Part shown: one piece after another, positions 37,089 to 46,796 of the stretch
Layout of the letters: each line of letters opens with the position of its first letter
Position numbering within the stretch: position 1 is the first letter of the stretch
NCBI GenBank assembly: GCA_951813295.1
Contig: CATOTI010000002.1
Location: 2,738,522 to 2,802,521, forward strand
Direction of reading: 5' to 3'
DNA: 64,000 nucleotides
DNA from: an uncultured Pseudomonadales bacterium
GTDB taxonomy: Bacteria; Pseudomonadota; Gammaproteobacteria; Pseudomonadales; Azotimanducaceae
The notes under the pieces: generated by a model
The model's database searches: none
What the model was told of the DNA's origin: nothing
The model's input: the letters and a program-made list of their open reading frames with translations, nothing else
Translations under genes and position numbers: made by a program

Positions 37089-37870
37089 GTCAGCGCGATC
37101 GTTGCCAGCAAACCGCCGAGGAATACGCGGTAGACCACGAAAGGCAGCATGCCGATCCGATCGACCGCCCGGATGAACCATTCGAGCCCGATGAAAGCCG
37201 CGACCGCGGCGACGATGAATCCGAGGCCGAGCGACATCACCGAATAGCTGGTGCCAACGTCGTATTCCGTGACTGAGAGTACGACGGCGCCAAGAATCGT
37301 CGGGATCGCAAGCAGGAAGGAAAAGCTCGCGGCGTGGCCTCGGGAGAGGCCCAGGAACAGCGCGGCCGTGATCGTGATCCCTGCCCGTGATGTTCCCGGA
37401 AGCACCGCTAGTACCTGAGCGGTACCGATCATCAGCGCACCGGCATAGCTCAGGCTCGTCAAGTCGTTCGAATGGGTAAGTGCGCGGCGGTCGCTGACGT
37501 AGAGCAGGAGGCCGAAAAAGATCGTCGTCGTCGCAATCAATCCGGCGCTTCGCCACGTCTGGACGAGGTCGGTCACGAATGGGCCGACCGCCACCAGCGG
37601 CAATGTCGCCAGCACTATACAAACCGCGAGTTTCCAGTCCTCGTCGCGTCGCCAACGGAGCACGCTCGTCGCCATGCCGAGCAGCTCTGCCCGACGATGC
37701 ACGATGACGGCGGTGAGCGTCCCCGCGTGCAGCGTCGCGTCGAACAGCACGCCTTGATCTGGCCACCCGAGCAGCGCATGAGGGAGTATGAGGTGGGCCG
37801 AACTCGACACGGGTAGGAATTCGGTCGCGCCTTGAATGATGGCGAGAACGATGGCTTGCAGATACTCCAC
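37076..37870 (-). CDS. uppP: Undecaprenyl-diphosphatase
   Basis: UppP (BacA) dephosphorylates undecaprenyl diphosphate to recycle the lipid carrier of peptidoglycan; overproduction gives bacitracin resistance in E. coli. The 264-aa polytopic protein has the N-terminal active-site motif GATEFLPVSSSAHL (residues 14-27) and the second motif VLPGTSRAGITITAALFLGL. It is convergent with ssb and divergent from the LON-domain gene. It fits functionally with the peptidoglycan cluster 3 kb downstream. Confidence 0.97.
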   Translation of the reverse strand: MEYLQAIVLAIIQGATEFLPVSSSAHLILPHALLGWPDQGVLFDATLHAGTLTAVIVHRRAELLGMATSVLRWRRDEDWKLAVCIVLATLPLVAVGPFVTDLVQTWRSAGLIATTTIFFGLLLYVSDRRALTHSNDLTSLSYAGALMIGTAQVLAVLPGTSRAGITITAALFLGLSRGHAASFSFLLAIPTILGAVVLSVTEYDVGTSYSVMSLGLGFIVAAVAAFIGLEWFIRAVDRIGMLPFVVYRVFLGGLLATIALTGLA

Positions 37871-37978
37871 GCGTGAAGTCTAGGGTTACTCAGCCGGCGT
37901 GTTGGCGCAAAACCGGCGCAGGCGAGAAGCATCGACGCCGGCGCGACCCAACGAGCGGGACTTTGCTAAGGTCATGGC

Positions 37979-38596
37979 ATGCCGCCGACTCAGGAAATCC
38001 CACTTTTCCCCTTGGGCGCCGTGCTCTTCCAAGGCGGCAAACTACCGCTCCAGAGCTTCGAGCCGCGCTATCTCGGACTCGTGAGTTCGTGTATGCGGAC
38101 GTCCACGGGATTCGGTGTCGTCCTCATTCGTCAGGGGCGAGAGGTGCACCAGAGAGGGACGTCGGCGCCCACGACGTTTTCGATCGGCACGATGGCGGAT
38201 ATCGTCGATTTCGATCATCTGCCGAACAATCGGCTCGGCATCGTCTGTCGCGGTACCACACGCTTTCGAATCCACCGGTCGTGGGTCCGTGACGACGACA
38301 TCATGGCGGCCGACGTGGAGTTCCTCGCCGAGGAGTCGTCGAGCGACATCGATCCTTCGTATGCGGGATTGGTCGCCACACTCAAGGAACTGCTCAAGCA
38401 TCCGATGGTGAAGAAACTCGGGATCGAAGTGGATGTGAACGATGCCCGTGACGTGAGCTGGCGCCTGGCGGAACTCCTGCCGATCGATGTGGCCGCGCGC
38501 CAGGACCTCCTGCAGATGACGGACGCGAACGAACGCCTGGGCGAACTCCAGCGTGTGCTGGCGAACTTGCGCAGCGGCGACGAATCGGGCGCATGA
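37979..38596 (+). CDS. LON N-terminal (substrate-binding) domain protein
   Basis: A 205-aa protein consisting of a stand-alone Lon substrate-recognition domain: QEIPLFPLGAVLFQGGKLPL and the LQSFEPRYLGL box near residues 24-34, then a helical part. There is no AAA or protease domain. Such proteins are common in proteobacteria; their role is not settled. Its last codons lie just before nadD, with which it is probably co-transcribed. Confidence 0.85.
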   Translation: MPPTQEIPLFPLGAVLFQGGKLPLQSFEPRYLGLVSSCMRTSTGFGVVLIRQGREVHQRGTSAPTTFSIGTMADIVDFDHLPNNRLGIVCRGTTRFRIHRSWVRDDDIMAADVEFLAEESSSDIDPSYAGLVATLKELLKHPMVKKLGIEVDVNDARDVSWRLAELLPIDVAARQDLLQMTDANERLGELQRVLANLRSGDESGA

Positions 38597-38627
38597 AGAC
38601 CAGCTCACCGATGCGATCGACGCCTTG

Positions 38628-39269
38628 ATCGGAGTCTTCGGTGGAACCTTCGATCCGTTCCACCTCGGCCACCTGCATATGGCGCGACGTGCGCGGGATC
38701 TACTCCACGCCGAGGTGCAAGTGGTGCTCGCAGCGCGACCGTGGCATCGGGACGGCCCTGGTGGGTCGGTCGAGGATCGCTGGGCGATGCTTTGCTCAGC
38801 GCTCGAAGACGAGGCGGCTCTTTCACCCTCGGACGTCGAGATTGTCCGTGATGGGCCGTCCTACACAGTCGAGACGCTCGAGGAGATTCGTCGTCGCTCG
38901 GGTTCGGACGAACCCATCGTCTGGGTGATCGGGCGTGACGCCTACGATTTTGTGCCGAACTGGCATCGTGTCGACGACGTGGCCTGCCTTGGTCATTTCC
39001 TCGTGTTCGACCGCGGGGCCGACTCGCCGCCGCGAACGCACCACGGATTCCGGGTCGCCAACGGTCCGGCCGACCTCAGAAACCATCGTTCCGGTCGCGT
39101 CTGGTTTGTCGATGAATCGCCGCCGCCGGTGTCCAGCACCGCCGTGCGAGCGATGATGGCGCGGGGCGAAAACGCGAGCGCGTTGCTCCCCCGGAAAGTG
39201 TGGGCCTATATTGAGTCCCACAGTCTCTATCGTTCGAGTGACGAGCGGCAGGGCGAGGGAAAGGCGTGA
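38628..39269 (+). CDS. nadD: Nicotinate-nucleotide adenylyltransferase
   Basis: NadD joins nicotinate mononucleotide with ATP in NAD synthesis. Nucleotidyltransferase motifs: GVFGGTFDPFHLGHLHMA (GGTFDP and HxGH) at the N-terminus and SSTAVRAMM near the end. I start it at TTG 38628, since the family begins two or three residues before GGTFDP; this gives 213 aa. A GTG at 38553, overlapping the upstream gene, is the only other frame-compatible start. No clear ribosome binding site. First of the nadD-rsfS-rlmH set. Confidence 0.92.
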   Translation: MGVFGGTFDPFHLGHLHMARRARDLLHAEVQVVLAARPWHRDGPGGSVEDRWAMLCSALEDEAALSPSDVEIVRDGPSYTVETLEEIRRRSGSDEPIVWVIGRDAYDFVPNWHRVDDVACLGHFLVFDRGADSPPRTHHGFRVANGPADLRNHRSGRVWFVDESPPPVSSTAVRAMMARGENASALLPRKVWAYIESHSLYRSSDERQGEGKA

Positions 39270-39329
39270 GCCCGCGAACGAGGTCTCTGCCGACGTTTTG
39301 GCGATTGGACGAAAGGAAATCTTTGAGTA

Positions 39330-39698
39330 TTGAGTAGAGAAGAAGCTTCCCTAACCGAACCATCCGACCTCAAGGATCTTGTGGTCGACGCGATCGATGA
39401 TATGAAAGGGCAGAACGTCGTCGTGCTCGAGGTCGGCTCTCTGACGGCGGAGACGGATTTCATGGTGGTCGCGACCGGCACGTCCAACCGACACGTTCGA
39501 TCGATAGTCGATCACATCAGCGAAGTCGCGAAGAAGGCCGGACGTTCCGTTCGAGGGATCGAAGGACGGGAAACCAACGAGTGGGTGCTCGTCGATCTGG
39601 GTGACGTCGTCGCGCATGTCATGCAAGCAGACGCGCGCACGTTCTACGAACTCGAACGTCTGTGGGAGAAGCTCGACGACGTCGAAACGACGGTGTGA
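39330..39698 (+). CDS. rsfS: Ribosome silencing factor
   Basis: RsfS binds L14 and blocks subunit joining under starvation. The 122-aa product has VVDAIDDMKGQNVVVLEV, VATGTSNRHVRSIVDHI and EWVLVDLGDVVAHVMQ, all typical. TTG 39330 is the most likely start, with AAAGG 13 nt upstream. Its stop overlaps rlmH by 4 nt (GTGA). The L14 target gene rplN is at 18699 in the same window. Confidence 0.95.
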   Translation: MSREEASLTEPSDLKDLVVDAIDDMKGQNVVVLEVGSLTAETDFMVVATGTSNRHVRSIVDHISEVAKKAGRSVRGIEGRETNEWVLVDLGDVVAHVMQADARTFYELERLWEKLDDVETTV

Positions 39699-40135
39699 AG
39701 CTGCGGCTCATCACGGTCGGTCGGGCGCCTCGATGGATCGATGACGGATTCGCCGATTACAGCCGGCGATTTCGGCGCGACATGTCGGTCGAGCTCCAAA
39801 TCGTCAAACCGAAACCGCAGGAATCCGACGAAACCCGCATCCTAGCGGCCGTACGCCCGCAGGAGCGCATTCTGGCGCTCGATTCGCGCGGCGAACAGAT
39901 GAGTAGTGAGCAACTCGCCGGTATGATGCGCGACTGGCGTATGGATGGCCGCGACGTGGCAATTTTGATCGGCGGCGCGGATGGTTTCGGCAAATCGACG
40001 CTCGATGGCGTCGATCAGGTCATATCGCTCTCGGCAATGACACTGCCGCACCTGCTGGTGCGGGTCATCGTCGCTGAGCAGCTCTATCGAGCATATTCGA
40101 TCCTGCACGGCCATCCCTACCACGGCGCTCATTGA
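39695..40135 (+). CDS. rlmH: 23S rRNA pseudouridine-1915 methyltransferase
   Basis: RlmH is a SPOUT methyltransferase acting on the pseudouridine at 23S position 1915 in assembled 70S ribosomes. GTG 39695, in a GTGA overlap with rsfS, gives MKLRLITVGRAPRWIDDGF and 146 aa (E. coli 155). The SAM-binding knot is GRDVAILIGGADGFGKS, and the C-terminus LYRAYSILHGHPYHGAH is the family end. Confidence 0.96.
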   Translation: MKLRLITVGRAPRWIDDGFADYSRRFRRDMSVELQIVKPKPQESDETRILAAVRPQERILALDSRGEQMSSEQLAGMMRDWRMDGRDVAILIGGADGFGKSTLDGVDQVISLSAMTLPHLLVRVIVAEQLYRAYSILHGHPYHGAH

Positions 40136-40151
40136 TTGGCGCGGGGACGAC

Positions 40152-42065
40152 GTGGCTGAGTCGATTGCGATCAAGGACGGCGAAGGGGAACGACGGAGTT
40201 TTTCCGGACGGGCCGTCGGCGTCTTTGTCGGCATCACCGCGCTTTTCCTCGTGCTCTTCGCTCGGATGGTGCAACTGCAGGTCGTCGAGCATTCCGAATA
40301 TCAGAGCCGCTCCGAAAACAACCGGATCCACGTGAAACCCGTCGCGCCGCGACGTGGCTCGATCTTCGATCGAAATGGGATCCTGCTCGCCGACAATCGA
40401 CCGATCTTTTCCGCGTATATAACGACCGAGCTCGTCGTCGGGAATCTCGGCGCAACGCTCGACGCAGTCCGCTCGCTCGTTTCCATTTCCGAGGATCAAC
40501 TGGGGTTCTTCGAGAAGCGTCTCCGCCGAAAGCGGCATCCTTTCGAACCCGTTTTACTCAAAGCCAACCTCTCGGCCGGGGAAGAAGCGATCGTCGCGGT
40601 GAACCGGCATCGTTTACCGGGCGTGGACGTCCGTGCCGAGACCGTGCGCGACTATCCGCTGGGTGACCTCACTGCCCATGCGGTGGGTTCGGTCAGGCGT
40701 ATCGACGAGGACGACCTCCGCCGCCTCGATTCGTCGATCTACGCCGCGACATCGGTGGTCGGTCGGCGTGGCGTCGAGCTCTTCTACGAACGATCGCTGC
40801 ACGGAGAACCGGGGTACAAACGCGTCGAGGTGGACGCACGCGGACGCGAGCGGGAGACGTTGTTCGAGTTTCCGCCCGTCGCGGGGCAGAACATCACGTT
40901 GCATCTCGATGCCGAGCTTCAGCAGGCGGCGAGCGAAGCGTTGGGTGATAGGCGTGGTGCCGTCGTTGCTATTGATCCGAAGAGCGGCGGCGTTCTTGCG
41001 ATGGTCAGTCATCCGGCTTATGACCCCAACGAATTCGTCACTGGAATCGAACCGACGCGCTATCGCGCATTAACCGACCGGCGCGATACGCCCCTCTTCA
41101 ATCGAGCGATCCAAGGGCGCTACCCGCCCGGCTCGACCTTCAAGCCGATCGTCGGGCTCGCCGGTATCAGCCTGGGGTTGGTCGACTGGGAAGACACGGT
41201 CGAGGACCGGGGATGGTTTCGTTTGAAGAACCAGCAGCGGATCTATCGCGATTGGAGCTGGACGCCGGACAACGCCGGCGGACAAGGCATCGTCGACCTG
41301 CATCGGGCGATCTATCGCTCGTCGAACGTCTATTTCTACTCCCTCGCGTCGCAGATGGAGATCGACGATCTCGTCGGCTTCGCTTCCCAGTTCGGTTACG
41401 GCCGGGTCACGTCGATTGATGTGGCGGAAGCCGCCGCGGGCTTGCTCCCGGACCGTGTGTGGAAGCGCGGTGCGAAGGGCGAAGTCTGGTATCCCGGTGA
41501 CACGGTCAACGTGTCAATCGGTCAGGGCGACCTGCTCGTGACGCCGCTACAGCTGGCGACCGTGGCGACGTTGATCGCCAATCGTGGCCGCTGGGTGCGA
41601 CCACGGATGCTCCTCTCGTCGGACAAATCGCTCGAGGAATTCGACCCGCCGCCTCCGCTACCACCGGTGACGGGACTCGAAGACGAAGATTGGGAAAAGA
41701 TCGTGGGCGCGCTCGAAGCGGTCGTCCATCGCGGCAACATGGGCTATCGGCAGAACGGCACGGCTTGGGCGCATATCGGCATGGACGTCCCGTACCGCAT
41801 GGCTGGCAAATCAGGCACGGTACAAGTCGTCGAGATTGGTCAAGGCGAGGAATACGACGAAGAAACACTCGATGAATACCAGCGTAAACATGCCTGGTTC
41901 ATGGCGTTTGCGCCCGTCGACGATCCTGTCATTGCGTTGTCGGTGCTCATCGAAAACGGGGGCGGTGGCAGCTCCATCGCGGGGCCGGTCGCGCGTGAGA
42001 TTCTCGACGCTCACCTCATCGGTCGCCCGGACGGGCCTTTTGCGCAGGTGAGTCGAACGCGATGA
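40152..42065 (+). CDS. mrdA: Penicillin-binding protein 2 (elongasome transpeptidase)
   Basis: PBP2 cross-links side-wall peptidoglycan with RodA and sets rod shape. The 637-aa protein has one N-terminal membrane anchor (about residues 21-42), a dimerisation domain (APRRGSIFDRNGILLA), and a transpeptidase domain with STFK (S328), SSN in YRSSNVYF and KSGT in MAGKSGTVQ. The GTG start has GGGGA 5 nt upstream. It overlaps rodA by 4 nt (ATGA). Mecillinam target in relatives. Confidence 0.97.
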   Translation: MAESIAIKDGEGERRSFSGRAVGVFVGITALFLVLFARMVQLQVVEHSEYQSRSENNRIHVKPVAPRRGSIFDRNGILLADNRPIFSAYITTELVVGNLGATLDAVRSLVSISEDQLGFFEKRLRRKRHPFEPVLLKANLSAGEEAIVAVNRHRLPGVDVRAETVRDYPLGDLTAHAVGSVRRIDEDDLRRLDSSIYAATSVVGRRGVELFYERSLHGEPGYKRVEVDARGRERETLFEFPPVAGQNITLHLDAELQQAASEALGDRRGAVVAIDPKSGGVLAMVSHPAYDPNEFVTGIEPTRYRALTDRRDTPLFNRAIQGRYPPGSTFKPIVGLAGISLGLVDWEDTVEDRGWFRLKNQQRIYRDWSWTPDNAGGQGIVDLHRAIYRSSNVYFYSLASQMEIDDLVGFASQFGYGRVTSIDVAEAAAGLLPDRVWKRGAKGEVWYPGDTVNVSIGQGDLLVTPLQLATVATLIANRGRWVRPRMLLSSDKSLEEFDPPPPLPPVTGLEDEDWEKIVGALEAVVHRGNMGYRQNGTAWAHIGMDVPYRMAGKSGTVQVVEIGQGEEYDEETLDEYQRKHAWFMAFAPVDDPVIALSVLIENGGGGSSIAGPVAREILDAHLIGRPDGPFAQVSRTR

Positions 42066-43186
42066 GTCGCGACTTCGTGCGCTCGATGCCGTTCCAGGCG
42101 GCATCGAACCCCGATCGGTTGTATCGAATCCACCTGGACCCCTGGCTCCTCACCGCGCTCGCCCTCCTGATGGGCGGCGGTCTCCTGGTGCTCTGGAGCG
42201 CGTCGCATCAGAGCCAGGAGACGCTGGTGAACCAAGCGCTCCGGCTGGGCATCGGCGTCGTCGGCATGGTGATCGCGGGGCAGTTGGACCCGCGGATTTA
42301 CCTACGTTGGGCGCCGTATCTCTACGTCGCGGGCATCGTTCTGCTCGTCCTCGTGCTGGCTTCGGGGATCGTGGCGAAGGGATCACGACGCTGGCTTGAG
42401 ATTCCCGGGTTGCCACGTTTCCAGCCGTCGGAAATGATGAAGATAGCCGTCCCGCTCGTCGTTGCCTGGTACTTCCAGGAGCGTCGCCTACCCCCGCGTT
42501 TCAAACACACCTTCGTCGCGGTGGTTCTCTGTGCCCTCCCCGCGGTTCTGATCGTGATGCAGCCCGACCTTGGTACGGGCCTTCTCGTCGCGTCGGGCGG
42601 GTTGGGCGTTCTCTTGATGTCGGGTCTGCAATGGCGCTGGATCGCCGCCGCGGTTGCCGTCGGTGTCGCAAGCATTCCCGCAATCTGGCCGCTCCTGCAT
42701 ACCTATCAGAAGGGGCGAGTCCTGACTTTCTTCGATCCCGAACGCGATCCGCTCGGTGCGGGATGGAACATCATTCAATCGAAGACGGCGATCGGGTCGG
42801 GTGGGTTCTTCGGCAAAGGGCTGACGAACGGCACGCAGTCGCAACTCGACTTCCTTCCCGAAAGTCAGACTGACTTCATCATCGCCGTCATCGGCGAGGA
42901 ACTGGGACTGGTAGGCCTGACGGCTTTTCTCGTCGTCTATTTCGTCATCATTGCGCGAGGCCTCTTCATCGCGACGCAAGCGCCCGATACCTTCGGCCGG
43001 CTCGTCGTCGGTGGCCTCACCCTCGTCTTCTTTGCCTATGTCTTCGTCAACGTCGCGATGGTGTCGGGACTCTTGCCCGTGGTCGGCGTACCGCTGCCGC
43101 TCGTCAGCTTCGGCGGCACGTCCGCCATCACCTTGCTAGTGGGATTCGGCATCATCATGTCGATTCACACGCATCGAAACTGGTAG
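42062..43186 (+). CDS. mrdB: Rod-shape peptidoglycan glycosyltransferase RodA
   Basis: RodA is the SEDS-family glycosyltransferase that polymerises lipid II with PBP2. The 374-aa protein has about ten membrane segments; the loop with LPESQTDFIIAVIGEELG, including the catalytic-region aspartate, and GVPLPLVSFGGTSAIT near the end are SEDS signatures. ATG 42062 overlaps the mrdA stop, so the pair is translationally coupled. Confidence 0.97.
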   Translation: MSRDFVRSMPFQAASNPDRLYRIHLDPWLLTALALLMGGGLLVLWSASHQSQETLVNQALRLGIGVVGMVIAGQLDPRIYLRWAPYLYVAGIVLLVLVLASGIVAKGSRRWLEIPGLPRFQPSEMMKIAVPLVVAWYFQERRLPPRFKHTFVAVVLCALPAVLIVMQPDLGTGLLVASGGLGVLLMSGLQWRWIAAAVAVGVASIPAIWPLLHTYQKGRVLTFFDPERDPLGAGWNIIQSKTAIGSGGFFGKGLTNGTQSQLDFLPESQTDFIIAVIGEELGLVGLTAFLVVYFVIIARGLFIATQAPDTFGRLVVGGLTLVFFAYVFVNVAMVSGLLPVVGVPLPLVSFGGTSAITLLVGFGIIMSIHTHRNW

Positions 43187-43193
43187 TCCAAAC

Positions 43194-44204
43194 GTGCGCC
43201 GCTATTTCTTTTTGTTACTCGCCATGGTTTGGGTCGCGGTCGAAGCGGAGGCCGATTACGTCGAACATGCCGAAGCGGACGCCTACGTCGAGGAGGTCTC
43301 GACGCGGCACGGCTTTTCGCCCGACTGGGTGCGGGACGTGTTGCGGGAGGCGAGTCGGCAGGAATCGATCCTGGCGGCGATCTCGCGACCGGCGGAAAAG
43401 GCGAAGCCGTGGCACGAATACCGGCAGATATTCGTCACGGCGTCACGAACGAAGGCGGGCGTCGACTTCTGGCGTGAACACGCCGATATCATCAGGGCAA
43501 GCGCGCAACACTATTCCGTTCGCCCGGAGATTCTCGTGGCGATCGTCGGTGTGGAGACGCTCTATGGTCGTATCACCGGTAAGTACCGTGTAATCGATGC
43601 GCTCACCACGCTTGGATTCGACTACCCGCCGCGCGCTCGATTCTTCAGGGGCGAGCTGACCCAGTTCCTGCTCATCGCTCGTGAAGAGGGACGGAACCCC
43701 GCCTCGGCACTCGGTTCTTATGCCGGTGCGATGGGGCTTGGTCAGTTTATCCCGTCGAGCTTTCGCGCCTACGCCGTCGATTTCGACGGCGACGGTAAGC
43801 GCGATATCTGGACAAATACGGCCGATGCGCTCGGCAGCGTCGCCAACTATTTTTCGCGCCACGGATGGCGTGGATCGGGCCCGACGGTCATCGCGCTCGA
43901 AGGGCTCGGCGGTGATGGGCGAGATGACCTTGCCAATCGTGGTCTCGCGTTGAACTCGACCGTACGTGAGGTGCGCGATGCCGGGTTCGACGTCGATTCG
44001 GTCGGCGATGACGTTCCGGTGGCGCTCTTCCGCATGGACGGCCTCGAGGGTGACGAGTACTACCTTGCGTTTCACGACTTCTACGTGATCACACGCTACA
44101 ACCACAGCGCGATGTACGCCCTCGCGGTGTATCAGTTGAGTGAAGCGCTAAAGGCGGCGTATGCGCCTGAGATGGCACACGTTGCGCCCCGAGGTAGTCG
44201 GTGA
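43194..44204 (+). CDS. mltB: Membrane-associated lytic murein transglycosylase B
   Basis: MltB cleaves glycan strands to 1,6-anhydro muropeptides. The 336-aa protein starts at GTG 43194 with a signal peptide (RYFFLLLAMVWVAVEAEA) that shows no lipobox cysteine, so it may be periplasmic rather than a lipoprotein. The catalytic glutamate is E121 in IVGVETLYGRITG; GLGQFIPSSFRAYAVDFDG is also conserved. It overlaps rlpA by 4 nt. Placement between rodA and rlpA matches Pseudomonas rather than E. coli. Confidence 0.95.
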   Translation: MRRYFFLLLAMVWVAVEAEADYVEHAEADAYVEEVSTRHGFSPDWVRDVLREASRQESILAAISRPAEKAKPWHEYRQIFVTASRTKAGVDFWREHADIIRASAQHYSVRPEILVAIVGVETLYGRITGKYRVIDALTTLGFDYPPRARFFRGELTQFLLIAREEGRNPASALGSYAGAMGLGQFIPSSFRAYAVDFDGDGKRDIWTNTADALGSVANYFSRHGWRGSGPTVIALEGLGGDGRDDLANRGLALNSTVREVRDAGFDVDSVGDDVPVALFRMDGLEGDEYYLAFHDFYVITRYNHSAMYALAVYQLSEALKAAYAPEMAHVAPRGSR

Positions 44205-45010
44205 GTCGAAATCGTGGGGGAAGTCCGCGCACGATTTGCGCAGTTCTTGCTTGTTTCGCCGGGATTTTTCTCGCGGGTTGCGTGTCGGAACCGATGCGCG
44301 AGGTGGTGCACGATAGTGCGCCCGAGCGCATACCGAAGGGGCTCGCCAATCTTCCCGATCCGACTGTTCAAGACGAAACGCCGAGTCGCACCGGCAATCG
44401 ACCGTATGAGGTTTTCGGCCGGTCGTACGATGTTATGTCGTCCTCGAACGGTTACGCTGCGACGGGCAATGCGTCCTGGTACGGAACCAAGTTCCACGGT
44501 CGAACGACATCGAGCGGCGAGCCTTACGACATGTTTCAGCTGACCGCCGCGCATCGTTCGCTGCCGCTACCGACGTTCGTTCGTGTCACGAATCTCGACA
44601 ACGACAAGCAGACCATCGTGCGAGTGAACGACCGCGGGCCTTTTCATCCGGACCGCATTATCGACCTGTCTTATGCCGCTGCCGTGAAGCTCGGGTTCGC
44701 CAAGGAAGGCACGGCTCGAGTCCGTGTCGAGGCACTGAGCGAGAAAGACTTTTCAACCCCCGTCGAGCTCGTCAGTCTCGACTTGAAAGCGGGCCCTTTC
44801 GAAACGCTCGCAGCCGCCGACTCTGCGCTTCTCTCGATTTCGAGCGTGGTCGACGCGCAAGGGCCAGGGGTCGCGCTCGGCATCGCGCGCGATAACGGAC
44901 AATATTTCGTCAGGATCGGACCGATGCAATCCCGGCGAAGCGCCGAACGCCTGGAGGCGTTGCTGGCCTTTCGCGACGGTATCTCTGTCGTGATCGAGGA
45001 ATGGGAATGA
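44201..45010 (+). CDS. rlpA: Rare lipoprotein A
   Basis: RlpA is an outer-membrane lipoprotein; in Pseudomonas it is a lytic transglycosylase for denuded glycans at the septum. The 269-aa protein has a lipobox LAGC at residues about 24-27, a double-psi barrel (NASWYGTKFHGRTTSSGEPY, then VRVNDRGPFHPDRIIDLS) and a C-terminal SPOR-like domain (GQYFVRIGPMQSRRSAERLE). GTG 44201 overlaps the mltB stop and its own stop overlaps dacA (ATGA). Confidence 0.94.
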   Translation: MSRNRGGSPRTICAVLACFAGIFLAGCVSEPMREVVHDSAPERIPKGLANLPDPTVQDETPSRTGNRPYEVFGRSYDVMSSSNGYAATGNASWYGTKFHGRTTSSGEPYDMFQLTAAHRSLPLPTFVRVTNLDNDKQTIVRVNDRGPFHPDRIIDLSYAAAVKLGFAKEGTARVRVEALSEKDFSTPVELVSLDLKAGPFETLAAADSALLSISSVVDAQGPGVALGIARDNGQYFVRIGPMQSRRSAERLEALLAFRDGISVVIEEWE

Positions 45011-46146
45011 GATTACCTTTGATTTTAGTCGCGACTTTTTGCGTCGCGTTTTGTGGAACGGCTCACGCAGCCGTTCCACCCGTGCCGTCGGTAGCGGCGA
45101 AGAGCTACATCCTGATCGACGCGACGACGAATCAGTCGTTGGCGGAGCAGGACGCGGACGACCCGTTACCACCGGCAAGTCTGACGAAGATCATGACGAG
45201 CTACGTCGTGGCGCACGAAGTCGCAGCCGGGCGCGTGTCGATGAACGACATGGTGCCGGTCAGCGTCAATGCCTGGCGCACGGGTGGCTCCAAGATGTTC
45301 ATCCGCGAAGGTACGGAAGTGCTTTTCGAGGACCTGGTGCGAGGCGTCATCATCCAGTCTGGTAACGACGCGAGCGTCGCGATTGCGGAATACATCGCGG
45401 GTGATGAAGAGGCGTTCGCCTCGATCATGAATGAGCACGCGACGAATCTCGGGATGGATTCGTCGTATTGGGTGAACTCGACGGGTCTACCGGACGATGC
45501 GCATCTGTCGTCAGCGCGTGATCTCGCGACTCTCTCTCGCGCGCTCATCAACGAGTTCCCGGGCCATTACGCGATCTATTCGGAACGTTCGTTCAAATAC
45601 GGCGAAATCGAACAGATCAACCGCAACCGTTTGCTGTGGCGCGACAAATCGGTCGACGGCGTCAAAACGGGACACACGCAGGCGGCGGGTTACTGCCTCG
45701 TCGCTTCGGCATTGCGCAACGGTATGCGCCTGGTCGCCGTCATCGTCGGCTCCGCGAGCGACGAAACGCGGGTTCGCGAGGCTCAGAAGCTGCTTTCCTA
45801 CGGATTCCGGCATTACGAGACACAGACCATCAAGACCACGGGCGAAGTGCTCGCCACGGCAGCGGTCGTCTACGGCGAGTTAGATACGGTCGATGTCGTC
45901 GTCGACGAAGCGATCGTCGTCACCGTGCCGCGGCGCGACGAAAAACCCGTGGTTGATCTCGACATCCCCGAGTCCCTCGAAGCACCGCTCGCGGCGGGTC
46001 AGCAGGTCGGCGTTCTGCGCGTGCGAGTGGGCGAGGAAGTGCTCGCGGAAGTACCGGCCATCGTGGTTCAAGAGGTGCCTGAATCGGGCTTCTTCGCGCA
46101 GATGATCGACGGTATCGCGCTCTTCTTCTCGGGGCTCATGGATTAG
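45007..46146 (+). CDS. dacA: D-alanyl-D-alanine carboxypeptidase (PBP5/6 family)
   Basis: DacA trims the terminal D-Ala of pentapeptides. I choose ATG 45007, in an ATGA overlap with rlpA and with GAGG just upstream; ATG 45001 lacks spacing. The 379-aa precursor has a signal peptide ending CGTAHA, the SLTK active site (S58-K61), SGN (118-120) and KTG (220-222), then a C-terminal beta domain and an amphipathic membrane anchor ([18 protein letters not shown]). The usual ybeD gene is missing before lipB. Confidence 0.97.
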   Translation: MRLPLILVATFCVAFCGTAHAAVPPVPSVAAKSYILIDATTNQSLAEQDADDPLPPASLTKIMTSYVVAHEVAAGRVSMNDMVPVSVNAWRTGGSKMFIREGTEVLFEDLVRGVIIQSGNDASVAIAEYIAGDEEAFASIMNEHATNLGMDSSYWVNSTGLPDDAHLSSARDLATLSRALINEFPGHYAIYSERSFKYGEIEQINRNRLLWRDKSVDGVKTGHTQAAGYCLVASALRNGMRLVAVIVGSASDETRVREAQKLLSYGFRHYETQTIKTTGEVLATAAVVYGELDTVDVVVDEAIVVTVPRRDEKPVVDLDIPESLEAPLAAGQQVGVLRVRVGEEVLAEVPAIVVQEVPESGFFAQMIDGIALFFSGLMD

Positions 46147-46148
46147 CG

Positions 46149-46796
46149 ATGGAACTCATCGTCCGCGACCTCGGCCGCAGCCGCTACGCGCCGGTTTTTG
46201 CGGCGATGCGGGCGTTCACCGATCGTCGCCATGGGGAGACGACGGATGAATTGTGGTTGACCGAACACGATCCGGTTTTCACGCAAGGGCAAGCGGGCAA
46301 GGCTGAGTTCATTCTCAATCCCGGCGATATCCCCGTCGTGCAGTCGGATCGTGGTGGCCAGGTGACGTATCACGGACCGGGCCAGATCGTCGCTTATGCG
46401 CTCTTCGACTTGAGAAGGATGGACCGCACGGTGCGCGGCCTGGTGTCGGGGATCGAAGCAACGATGATTGCGGTCTTGAAGGGCTGCGGAATCGATGCCG
46501 TCGAGCGCGCCGACGCGCCGGGTGTATATGTCGACGGGGACAAGATCGGCGCGCTGGGGTTGCGTGTGCGCAAAGGGTGCTCGTATCACGGTCTTGCGCT
46601 CAACGTGGACCTCGACCTCGAGCCGTTCGCGCGGATCAATCCCTGTGGACTGGGGGTCACCGTCACATCGATCGCGAAGCTTCTCGGCGCAGCGCCGGCG
46701 GACATGAAGAACCGGCTCGTCGACGCTGTCGTCGAGCAATTCGGCTTTACGCGCGGTCGCCACATGTCGGGCAGTTTGGATTCTTTGGCAGTCTGA
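46149..46796 (+). CDS. lipB: Octanoyl-[ACP]:protein N-octanoyltransferase
   Basis: LipB moves octanoate from acyl carrier protein to lipoyl domains, the first step of lipoate synthesis. The 215-aa protein has [17 protein letters not shown], the catalytic K132 in [13 protein letters not shown] and C166 in [12 protein letters not shown]. It starts 2 nt after the dacA stop. Its last 50 nt overlap the 3' end of the convergent ThiF-family gene. lipA is not in the window. Confidence 0.96.
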   Translation: MELIVRDLGRSRYAPVFAAMRAFTDRRHGETTDELWLTEHDPVFTQGQAGKAEFILNPGDIPVVQSDRGGQVTYHGPGQIVAYALFDLRRMDRTVRGLVSGIEATMIAVLKGCGIDAVERADAPGVYVDGDKIGALGLRVRKGCSYHGLALNVDLDLEPFARINPCGLGVTVTSIAKLLGAAPADMKNRLVDAVVEQFGFTRGRHMSGSLDSLAV

